Shown piece by piece: positions 38,029 through 44,498 of a stretch of DNA of 44,498 bases. Each line of letters begins with the position of its first letter. Position 1 is the first letter of the stretch. The position numbers and the translations under genes were made by a program. Source of the stretch: CAZLNO01 sp964561005 (GTDB taxonomy: Bacteria; Pseudomonadota; Alphaproteobacteria; Kiloniellales; Rhodovibrionaceae); contig CAZLNO010000018.1 in NCBI GenBank assembly GCA_964561005.1, forward strand, positions 1 through 44,498, written 5' to 3'. The notes under the pieces were generated by a model. The model was given only the letters and a program-made list of their open reading frames with translations. It ran no database searches and was not told the DNA's origin.

Positions 38029-38178
38029 CACGGCGCCCGCAACATGGCCCTGGTGCGCCGCTTCGCCTTCAACCTGCTGCGCCGCGGCAAGGGCAAAAAC
38101 TCCCTCAAAACCGCCCGCAAAATCGCCGGTTGGAACTCGCAATTCCTCTACCACATCCTCTCCGCAGCCGCGCGTTAA
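38029..38178 (+). mobile_element. ISAs1-family transposase C-terminal fragment, plus strand
   Basis: The frame reads HGARNMALVRRFAFNLLRRG, KGKNSLKTARKIAGWNSQFL and YHILSAAAR with a stop at 38176-38178. It corresponds to the last 50 residues of a second, divergent ISAs1-type transposase, starting just after its catalytic Glu region. It points away from the first fragment, and both are truncated at the same joint near 38022-38029. Confidence 0.65.
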
Positions 38179-38246
38179 CCTGGACTCGTTGCCGTGACGA
38201 CAGGGAAAGCCGCATCGCAACGGTGGCGAATTTCAGGTAGAATGTC

Positions 38247-38552
38247 ATGGCGGAACCCGTTTTCGATACACAGCAGGCCGTGAAACGCCTTCGCGACGAA
38301 GCAGGCTTTGAGCAGAAAGCCGCCGAGGCGATGGTCGAGGTGCTGGCCAACGCGCTCGCCTCGGTCGCGACGAAGCGTGACCTGCAGGACCTGCGCGACG
38401 AGATGAAGCGCGACAACGCCCAACTCCGCAGCGATGTGGCCGCCATGATCGCGCAGTCCCAGGCACAGTCGCTGCGCACTCTGGTGGCCGCCATCGTTGG
38501 GTCGATGACCGGGCTGACCGCCATCTTCGCGCTGATCGACAAGCTGTTCTGA
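38247..38552 (+). CDS. DUF1640-like coiled-coil membrane protein
   Basis: 101 residues. VFDTQQAVKRLRDEAGFEQK is the typical start of the DUF1640 family (distant relatives of the mitochondrial CCDC90/MCUR1 group). A coiled coil follows (VATKRDLQDLRDEMKRDNAQ), and one C-terminal membrane helix (LVAAIVGSMTGLTAIFALID). Bacterial members are of unknown function and frequent in alphaproteobacterial genomes, often near mobile elements. It stands alone, 68 bases after the IS fragment. The ATG at 38247 is the only sensible start. Confidence 0.8.
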   Translation: MAEPVFDTQQAVKRLRDEAGFEQKAAEAMVEVLANALASVATKRDLQDLRDEMKRDNAQLRSDVAAMIAQSQAQSLRTLVAAIVGSMTGLTAIFALIDKLF

Positions 38553-38615
38553 ACCGTCGCCCGACCGTCTTGCGCCGCTTGCGTGTGGCGCGCCGGCCGC
38601 TATAGTCCCGGCGCC

Positions 38616-39428
38616 ATGGATGCCCGGACGTCCCCGCCCGAAACCGCGCCCAGCCTGCTGGCCGACGACGAGCCGGCGGCGTTCGAGCCGTACAACACTG
38701 CCGGCCAGGCGGACGTGCTGCTCCTCTGCGACCACGCGCGCAACTTCATTCCGCGCGCGCTGGACCGCCTGGGGCTGCCGCCGGAGGCGCTGGAGCGCCA
38801 TATCGCCTACGACATCGGCATCCTGCCGGTGACCCGCATGCTGGCCGACGCGCTGGACGCGCCGGCGGTGCTGTCGCACTTCTCCCGCCTGATCGTCGAT
38901 CCGAACCGCCAGCTCGACGACCCGACGCTGATTCCGGAGGTCTCCGACGGCACCATCGTGCCGGGCAATCGGGGCCTCACGAGCGAGGACGTCGAGGCGC
39001 GTCTGGCCACCTTTTTCTGGCCCTACCACCACGCCGTGGCGCGGCAGGTGGAGGCGATGCAGGCGCGCGGCCGCGCCCCGGTGGTGATCTCGATGCATTC
39101 CTTCACGCCGGTGATGCGCGGGCGCGAGCGGCCCTGGGAGGTGGGGGTGCTCTGGGACCGCGACACCCGCCTGCCGCCGGTGACGATGGACGCCCTGCGG
39201 CGGCGCGGCCACACCGTGGGCGACAACGAGCCCTACTCGGCGCGCGGCCAGCACGGCTATTCCCAGCACGTGCACGCCGACCGTCTGGGCCTTGCCAACG
39301 TGCTGATCGAGCTGCGCCAGGACCTGATCGACACCCGGCGCGGCCAGGCCCGCTGGGCCGCGGAGCTGGCGGCGGTGTTCGGCGAGCTGCTGCGCGACCC
39401 GGACCTCTACCACGCCCACCTGCGCTGA
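38616..39428 (+). CDS. N-formylglutamate amidohydrolase family protein
   Basis: Zinc-dependent amidohydrolase fold, 270 residues. DVLLLCDHARNFIPRAL, HIAYDIGILPVTRMLADALD, SRLIVDPNRQLDDP, VVISMHSFTPVMRG and the C-terminal NVLIELRQDLIDTRRGQ agree with the family (HutG-like, PF05013). True HutG acts in histidine breakdown; no hut genes lie here, so the substrate may be another N-acyl amino acid. I take the ATG at 38616 rather than the in-frame start at 38583. A YbdK-like ligase gene follows after 74 bases. Confidence 0.9.
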   Translation: MDARTSPPETAPSLLADDEPAAFEPYNTAGQADVLLLCDHARNFIPRALDRLGLPPEALERHIAYDIGILPVTRMLADALDAPAVLSHFSRLIVDPNRQLDDPTLIPEVSDGTIVPGNRGLTSEDVEARLATFFWPYHHAVARQVEAMQARGRAPVVISMHSFTPVMRGRERPWEVGVLWDRDTRLPPVTMDALRRRGHTVGDNEPYSARGQHGYSQHVHADRLGLANVLIELRQDLIDTRRGQARWAAELAAVFGELLRDPDLYHAHLR

Positions 39429-39502
39429 TCGCGCGGCTTGGCAATTCCACCCGCTCCAGGGCAAACTCGCTCACAGGCTCAATCGCTTGGGAAAGGTCGC
39501 GC

Positions 39503-40639
39503 ATGTCCGTATCCAGGCCGTCGTTCTCCATCGGCGTGGAGGAGGAGTATCTCCTGGTCGAGCGCGACTCCCGCGACCTCGTCACCGACGCGCCGGAGGG
39601 GCTGATGGCCGCCTGCGAGGCGCGCATGCAGGGCCGCGTCAGCCCGGAGTTCCTGCGCAGCCAGATCGAGGTCGGCACCCGCGTCTGTACCACCATTCAG
39701 GACGCGCGCCAGGAACTCGCGGAGCTGCGCGGCCACGTGGCGGCGGTGGCCGGCGAGCACGACCTGGCGCCGATCGCCGCTTCGACCCATCCCTTCGCCC
39801 ACTGGACGAGCCAGAAGCACACCGACAAGGAGCGCTACAACGTCCTGGCGCGCGACATGCAGGCCCTGGCGCGGCGCCTGGTGATCTGCGCCATGCACGT
39901 CCACGTCGGCATCGAGGACGACGAGCTGCGCATGGACCTGATGGGGCAGGCGGCCTACTTCCTGCCGCACCTGCTGGCGCTGTCGACCTCCTCGCCGTTC
40001 TGGCGCGGCGAGATCACCGGGCTGAAGTCCTACCGCCTGGCGGTGTTCGACGAGCTGCCGCGCACCGGCCTGCCGGAGAACTTCGAGTCCTGGGGCGAAT
40101 ACCAGCGGCACCTGAACGTCATGATCGCCGCCGGGCTGATCGAGGACGGCACCAAGATCTGGTGGGACATCCGGCCCTCGGCCCGCTTCCCGACGCTGGA
40201 GCTGCGGATCACCGACATCTGCACGCGCCTGGAGGACGGCATCGCCATCGCCGCCATGTTCGTGTGCATCCTGCGCCTGCTCTATCGCCTCAAGCGCAAC
40301 AACCAGCGCTGGCGCCGCTACGCCAACATGCTGGTGCAGGAGAACCGCTGGCGCGCCCAGCGCTACGGCTTCGACGAGGGGCTGGTCGACTTCGGGCGCG
40401 GCGAGATGCTGCCCTACGCCGAGCTGCTGGAGGAACTGCTGGACTACATCCGCCCGGAGGCGGAGGAAGCCGGCTGCCTGGCCGAGGTGCTGCACGCCCG
40501 CACCATCCTGCATCGCGGCACCTCGGCCCACCGGCAGATCGAGGCCTACAATGCCGCCCGCCGGGACGGCGCCGACCACGACGAAGCGCTGCGGCGCGTG
40601 GTGGACCACCTGATCCACGAGACCGTGGCGGACCTGTAG
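39503..40639 (+). CDS. YbdK-type carboxylate-amine ligase (GCS2 family)
   Basis: Glutamate-cysteine-ligase-like ATP-dependent enzyme of the GCS2 family, 378 residues, cytoplasmic. FSIGVEEEYLLVERDSRDLV holds the Glu-rich metal/ATP site. CAMHVHVGIEDDELRMDLM, STSSPFWRGEITGLKSYRLA, WWDIRPSARFPTLELRITDI and a C-terminal helical region are all typical. YbdK itself has weak glutamate-cysteine ligase activity; the natural amine is not known. Same strand as the amidohydrolase, so the two may act together on an amide or peptide-like compound; that is inference. Confidence 0.93.
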   Translation: MSVSRPSFSIGVEEEYLLVERDSRDLVTDAPEGLMAACEARMQGRVSPEFLRSQIEVGTRVCTTIQDARQELAELRGHVAAVAGEHDLAPIAASTHPFAHWTSQKHTDKERYNVLARDMQALARRLVICAMHVHVGIEDDELRMDLMGQAAYFLPHLLALSTSSPFWRGEITGLKSYRLAVFDELPRTGLPENFESWGEYQRHLNVMIAAGLIEDGTKIWWDIRPSARFPTLELRITDICTRLEDGIAIAAMFVCILRLLYRLKRNNQRWRRYANMLVQENRWRAQRYGFDEGLVDFGRGEMLPYAELLEELLDYIRPEAEEAGCLAEVLHARTILHRGTSAHRQIEAYNAARRDGADHDEALRRVVDHLIHETVADL

Positions 40640-40742
40640 GGGACATGGAGGGCCGGCTTCAGCCTGCCGGGACGCGGCTGCCGAAGCGGTGACGGCACGC
40701 TAGAGCGTGTCCACGGCCAGTGTGGCTTGGAGAACTGCATCC

Positions 40743-42104
40743 ATGCCGAACCGCCGACTGATCGTGCTGCTCGGACTCCTGGTGCTCGCCGCCGCGGGGT
40801 TGCTGGCGCTGGCCGCGCTGTACGTCGCCACTGCCTTCGACCCGGCGGCGCGGCCCGGGGTGGCGGAGGTCGTGCTGGTGGCGGCGGTCCTGGCGGGCGG
40901 CGGCGCGCTGGCGTTCGCGGGAGTCCTGCTGCGCCAGCACTTCCGGCGGCTGGAGCGGCTGCGCGGCGCCATGCTGACGCTGGCCGGCAACCCCGGCGCG
41001 GTGCCGCCGCGCCACGACGCCGAGGAGGACGCCCGCGAGCTGCGCCGGCTCTGGGCCGCGCTGGGGGAGCTGGCCGGCCGCCAGGCGCAGGCGCGGGCGC
41101 TGCCGGACACGCGGCTGGAGGCGGTCCTCGCGGCGATCGCGGAGGGCATCGTCGTCGTCACGGAAAGCGGCCGGGTCAGCCTGGTCAACTTCCCGGCCAA
41201 GCAGCTTCTGGGTGCGGAGCAGGTGCGGGTGGGCACCTCGGTCTTCGCGGCGCTGGCACGCGAGCCCGTCCTGGCGGCGATGCGCGAGTCGGCGCGGCGC
41301 GAAGGCCCGGTCGAGGCGACGCTGCGCCGGCTCGACGCCACCGAATTGCACGCCCGGGTCGCCGCCCTGCCCGAGCACGGCGGCGCGGTGCTGTCCTTCG
41401 CCGCCGGCGAGGTGGCCGAGCACCGCGCCGAGCTGGAGCACGCCCTGGACCTGCACGACACGCCGCCGCCGCCCGAGCCGGTCACCGAGGACATCCCGCT
41501 GGAGCGTCTGCCGGCCCTGGTGCTGGACAGCGAGACCACCGGCCTGGACGCCGCCGAGGCGCGCGTCGTGGCGCTGGGGGCGGTGCGGCTGCACGGCGGG
41601 CGGATCTATCCCGGCGTCAACCTGGACCGCCTGGTCCGCCCGGAGGTGTCGATCCCCGCCACCGCCACGGCGGTGCACGGCATCACCGACGCCATGGTCG
41701 CCGACGCGACGCGCTTTCCCGAGGCCTTCGAGGATTTGCGGGCAATGGCCGAGGGGCTCGTGATCGTCGGCCACAACATCGGCTTCGACCTCGCCGTGCT
41801 GGGCCACGAGTGCGCCCGCCACGGCCTGTCCTGGCAGCCGCCGGCCAGCCTGGACACCTTTCTCCTGGCCGGCGCCCTGCTGCCCGAGCGCGAGGACCTG
41901 CGCCTGGAATCCCTGGCCCAGGCCTTCGGCGTCGAGGTCGAGGGGCGGCACACGGCGCTGGGCGACTGCCTGGTGGCCGCGCGGGTGTTCCAGCGCATGC
42001 TGCCGCTGCTGCACGACCGCGGCGTCGTCACCCTTGGCGCCGCGCAGCGCCTGGCCGCCGGCCGCAAGGACCTGGTGAAGGAGCAGCGGGCCTCGGGGTG
42101 GTGA
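40743..42104 (+). CDS. Membrane-anchored PAS-like/DnaQ-type 3'-5' exonuclease
   Basis: 453 residues. Two membrane helices at about 5-28 and 38-60 (LIVLLGLLVLAAAGLLALAA, VVLVAAVLAGGGALAFAGVL) are followed by a HAMP-like helix and a PAS-like segment (LEAVLAAIAEGIVVVTESGR). The C-terminal DEDDh exonuclease has Asp262/Glu264 (VLDSETTGLD), His344 to Asp349 (GHNIGFDLAVL), and His403/Asp408 (HTALGDC). The sensor-like front end makes it unlike the polymerase III epsilon subunit. Proteins with this layout exist in other proteobacteria, often with cAMP-binding nucleotidyltransferases, none of which is here. The substrate is unknown. The ATG at 40743 fits the first helix. Confidence 0.88.
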   Translation: MPNRRLIVLLGLLVLAAAGLLALAALYVATAFDPAARPGVAEVVLVAAVLAGGGALAFAGVLLRQHFRRLERLRGAMLTLAGNPGAVPPRHDAEEDARELRRLWAALGELAGRQAQARALPDTRLEAVLAAIAEGIVVVTESGRVSLVNFPAKQLLGAEQVRVGTSVFAALAREPVLAAMRESARREGPVEATLRRLDATELHARVAALPEHGGAVLSFAAGEVAEHRAELEHALDLHDTPPPPEPVTEDIPLERLPALVLDSETTGLDAAEARVVALGAVRLHGGRIYPGVNLDRLVRPEVSIPATATAVHGITDAMVADATRFPEAFEDLRAMAEGLVIVGHNIGFDLAVLGHECARHGLSWQPPASLDTFLLAGALLPEREDLRLESLAQAFGVEVEGRHTALGDCLVAARVFQRMLPLLHDRGVVTLGAAQRLAAGRKDLVKEQRASGW

Positions 42105-42125
42105 GGCCGCCCCGTCTCCGTTGTT

Positions 42126-43085
42126 TCAGTCCTCGATCTCCGGCCGGCGCCGCCAACCGCCGTTCCGGTGCAGCCAGACGGCGGAATGCACGCTCTCCAC
42201 CCCGGCGCCGATCAGGGCGACCACCAGACGCTGCAGATAGGCGATGACCGTCAGGATCATGGCATCCGGGCGCGCCAGCCCGTAGCTCATGTACAGGGCG
42301 ACCGCCGCCACCTCGCCGAAGCTGACGCCGACCAGGTTGACCGGCACGAGCTGCAGGAGAAGCGTCCCGGAGAGCGTGACCAGGACCTCGCCGAGCGTGA
42401 GCGGAATGTCCAGGGCCCGTCCCGCCAGCCAGACACCGCTTGCCACCAGCAGATAGGCCACGGCCGACGAGGCGATCGCCGGCAGCAGGTGCCATAAAGC
42501 CGGCCACCTGACGTGCGCCGCGACGGCGAGCGCCAGAAAGCCGGCAACCGTCGCCGCGCTGAGGCCGCCCCACAGCCAGGCGGGCGCGTCCAGCCAACTC
42601 AGCCGCGTGCCATCGCTGAACTGGATGAAGGGCAAGGCGATCAGCAGCAGGACGGCCAGGCCGATGCCGCCCGTCAGCCGCTCCAGGCTCGCCACGCCCA
42701 GCAGTCGCCGCGGGTTCGACTCCCCCGCCGCCGCGGCGATCTTGGCCACCTTGACCAGGTCGTAGCCCACGCCGGCGGGCAGAAAGAAATAGTAGAACAG
42801 GGTCACCGCATGAATGCGGGCGAGGCTCGGCCATGCGACGCGCAGGGCGAAGAGCCTGACCACATGATCCAGGCGCCAGACCAGGCTGGCGTAGCCCAAC
42901 AGGCCGAGCGCGAGCGCCCCCACGATGGCGAGGCTCTGCGCCGCCAGGCGTTCGAACGGCAGCTCCGTGGCGAGGAGCCAGGCCAGCACGACGACGCCGA
43001 TGGGCGCGGCGACGAACTGAACCCAGACGAGATGCCGGCGAATGCGCTCGCCCTGGATGACCGAGGCAAGATGCGATAGTCGCAG
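42126..43085 (-). CDS. Flippase-like membrane protein (LPG synthase TM domain/YbhN type)
   Basis: Integral membrane protein with about eight helices, for example FVAAPIGVVVLAWLLATEL, SLAIVGALALGLLGYASLVW, IGLAVLLLIALPF and EVLVTLSGTLLLQLVPVNLV. FYYFFLPAGVGYDLVKVAKI and LGVASLERLTGGIGL are the conserved loops of the lysylphosphatidylglycerol-synthase TM/YbhN superfamily, probable lipid or glycan-lipid translocases. From a GTG at 42989 the first helix would be cut. The frame stays open upstream, and a CTG at 43085 with GAGGGGGAG five bases before it gives a 319-residue protein of normal length, so I extend to there. Confidence 0.8.
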   Translation of the reverse strand: MRLSHLASVIQGERIRRHLVWVQFVAAPIGVVVLAWLLATELPFERLAAQSLAIVGALALGLLGYASLVWRLDHVVRLFALRVAWPSLARIHAVTLFYYFFLPAGVGYDLVKVAKIAAAAGESNPRRLLGVASLERLTGGIGLAVLLLIALPFIQFSDGTRLSWLDAPAWLWGGLSAATVAGFLALAVAAHVRWPALWHLLPAIASSAVAYLLVASGVWLAGRALDIPLTLGEVLVTLSGTLLLQLVPVNLVGVSFGEVAAVALYMSYGLARPDAMILTVIAYLQRLVVALIGAGVESVHSAVWLHRNGGWRRRPEIED

Positions 43086-43119
43086 CGGCTCCCCCTCGCC
43101 TTGTATCCGGGGCGGTGTG

Positions 43120-43569
43120 TCAGGAGCAGTCCGGGTTCCGGACCGCGCCGGACGGCATGACGGTCTTGCAGAATATCGTGTCCGCCATCATGGCGCCCGA
43201 CATTTCCGCACCGGTCAGGTTGGCCTCGGTGAGATTGGTGTCGCGCAGACTCGCGCCCGTCAATACGCTTTCGCGCAGGTCGGCGCGGGTCAGGTCGGCC
43301 TCGCCGAAATCGACGCCCGCAAGGTCGGCATTCCGAAAGACGGCGTTCTTCAGGCTGGCCCCGTCGAAGGTCGCCGCCGCGAGGTTCGAGCCCGTGACGT
43401 CGATGCCGTTCAGTTTTTCGTTCTCCAGCAGCGCGCCGGCGAGATCGCAGTTTCGGCAGGTACCGGACTTCAGCAGCTTGTCGACATCGGCGCTCCGGAA
43501 CGCCGGCGCGGGCTGGGCCGCACAGCAGATCATGAAGGCGACGCAGCTCACCATCGCGGCGCGAGCCAT
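43120..43569 (-). CDS. Secreted pentapeptide-repeat protein
   Basis: 149 residues. A signal peptide (about 1-24: MVSCVAFMICCAAQPAPAF) is followed by SADVDKLLKSGTCRNCDLAG, then about 15 pentapeptide units of the A(D/N)Lxx type (ATFDGASLKNAVFRNADLAG, VDFGEADLTRADLRESVLTG) forming a right-handed beta-helix. Cys pairs near both ends (TCRNC, IFCKT...PDCS) may close disulfides. AGGAG precedes the ATG at 43569; the longer in-frame start has no site. Periplasmic location is predicted, the function unknown. Confidence 0.85.
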   Translation of the reverse strand: MARAAMVSCVAFMICCAAQPAPAFRSADVDKLLKSGTCRNCDLAGALLENEKLNGIDVTGSNLAAATFDGASLKNAVFRNADLAGVDFGEADLTRADLRESVLTGASLRDTNLTEANLTGAEMSGAMMADTIFCKTVMPSGAVRNPDCS

Positions 43570-43676
43570 CGCTGACTCCTGGAAAGGTTGTGGATTTCCG
43601 AATGAGAGGAAGGGGGAGCCGGACCCGTGGGTCCTCGGCTCCCGGATGCTTGTCACGCGAACGCTGGGGCTGTCCC

Positions 43677-44030
43677 TCAGCTTGGTTCCAAGAGCTCGTC
43701 GCAGTGATCGATGACCTCGTCACGGTAGTCATACTTGCCTGCCTTGTCCGTGAGGACCGGCGCGAACTTTTTGGCAAGTTGTTGGCGCTCTTCGTTGTCC
43801 CAGCCTTCAAGCGCCGCCATCTTGTTGCCGTCGCGCTTCCAGGCCTGCGCCGCGCTCCTTTCGCAAACTTGTGCCAGAACATCTACCTTGGCCGACTGAA
43901 CCTTCTGGTCAAGCGTGCCCGCGGTGACGACCCAATCCGCGCTGAAACCGACGATGGTGATGGCGATCGCGCCAATGACCGCGCCGCCCGCGTAGGGCTT
44001 AAGCGCGTTCAGTCGGTCTTTGATATCCAT
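43677..44030 (-). CDS. Unknown single-helix membrane protein
   Basis: 117 residues. After a short basic start (DIKDRLNALKPYA) there is one membrane helix (GGAVIGAIAITIVGFSADWV) and a soluble helical part (VDVLAQVCERSAAQAWKRDG, AKKFAPVLTDKAGKYDYRDE), ending with CDELLEP. Two Cys could bridge in the periplasm. Similar small proteins occur in alphaproteobacteria without known function. The ATG at 44030 has GGGAGA upstream, so the 12-residue longer reading is rejected. Confidence 0.7.
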   Translation of the reverse strand: MDIKDRLNALKPYAGGAVIGAIAITIVGFSADWVVTAGTLDQKVQSAKVDVLAQVCERSAAQAWKRDGNKMAALEGWDNEERQQLAKKFAPVLTDKAGKYDYRDEVIDHCDELLEPS

Positions 44031-44472
44031 CGAATTTCTCCCTGCTCCATTTATGTCACAGGTCATGATAATTCCGGGCTAACATTGTCATTAATGTGAC
44101 ATTATCTTGTTTTTCGTTTGATCAACATGAGCATTCCCATTTTGGGAATTCCTTGGTAATTCTGGAATGGATGGAACTTGTGTTGTGGCATGGGCCGGTT
44201 CAGGTTCTCTTCCATTTCCATTAAACCTGTTCGATATCATCATAGGGGCACGCTGCGGCCTCGATCGCGGAAAAGCCGGTCCGCGCAATGGACGACCTGG
44301 GGTTTCGCGACTGGCCGATCCGCCCCTGGCCGGGGCGCCGCGCATCCGGGCCAGATCGTGGTCCGGATTTGCAATGAAAAGGTGATAAATCCGCAACAGG
44401 ACGGTAAAGTAGCCAATGATACCAGCTTCGCCGTCAGGCGGCATCATCGCCACGAACCTCAGGGGAGGATAC
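44031..44472. other. AT-rich intergenic region
   Basis: 442 bases without a convincing gene. Near the minus-strand gene lies an inverted repeat ATGTCACA (44053-44060) / TGTGACAT (44095-44102) in AT-rich sequence, a candidate operator for that gene. The rest shows nothing I can name; an open frame on the minus strand here has no ribosome-binding site or coding pattern. Confidence 0.5.
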
Positions 44473-44498
44473 ATGTTTCGTCGGATTTTCCTGACCTT
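44473..44498 (+). CDS. Start of a gene cut by the window end
   Basis: ATG at 44473 preceded by AGGGGAGGA (44461-44469), a very good ribosome-binding site. Only eight codons (MFRRIFLT) are inside the window; they look like the beginning of a signal peptide or membrane helix. No identification is possible. Confidence 0.5.

Noticed and set aside
44091..44474. Minus-strand frame of 127 codons near the right end
   Set aside because: No ribosome-binding site or family pattern, and it covers the upstream region of the gene starting at 44473.

Overview
The window is high-GC DNA from an alphaproteobacterium, most likely of the Rhodospirillales type. Three things support this: the gene order thioesterase / rplM / rpsI / argC, an SOS box of the alphaproteobacterial form (GAAC-N7-GAAC), and a perfect FNR/FnrL-type palindrome. 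It is draft sequence: 100 N at 18766-18865 mark a scaffold gap, so linkage across that point is inferred, not seen.

Left part (1-18756), mostly housekeeping. It holds a small heat-shock protein behind an FNR-type palindrome, a PAS_5-type protein, an acyl-CoA-synthetase/E2-acyltransferase deletion remnant, a HTH/periplasmic-binding-like regulator, mfd with sdhE, a HigBA toxin-antitoxin pair, and a peptide-type ABC importer without ATPase genes. Next come an AbrB-VapC pair, a short-chain dehydrogenase, an acyl-CoA dehydrogenase, an AbrB-Doc pair whose Doc is frameshifted, an ECHDC3-like crotonase with a divergent thioesterase, and rplM-rpsI-argC with a clear promoter, leader palindrome and terminator.

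Middle part (18866-38246), accessory and iron-related. Just right of the gap is a leftward promoter overlapped by an SOS box, then a peptidoglycan-binding/coiled-coil protein with four copies of a Pro-Asp-Asp-Gly-Phe-Arg-Pro motif. There follow three parallel cell-surface-signalling iron-uptake loci, each built as ECF sigma, FecR, TonB-dependent receptor, PepSY membrane reductase. Locus C (20849-24021) is decayed: FecR and receptor are fused by deletion and the PepSY gene is frameshifted. Locus A (30152-24051, minus strand) and locus B (32123-37459, plus strand) look intact and diverge around a DUF6607-type protein and a pseudoazurin. Six control regions carry the same Fur-like inverted repeat. 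The region ends in nested insertion-sequence fragments.

Right part (38247-44498), ordinary genes. These are a DUF1640-like coiled-coil protein, an N-formylglutamate amidohydrolase, a YbdK-type carboxylate-amine ligase, a membrane-anchored DnaQ-type exonuclease, a flippase-like membrane protein that seems to use a CTG start, a pentapeptide-repeat protein, an unknown membrane protein, and the first bases of one more gene.

A recurrent theme is gene decay. At least six places hold truncated, fused or frameshifted relics: acs/E2, an acyl-CoA dehydrogenase tail, doc, a tonB tail beside an unknown tail, fecR/receptor plus pepSY, and IS ends. Several show sharp joints typical of deletions. Some could be draft-assembly errors, which read mapping would settle.
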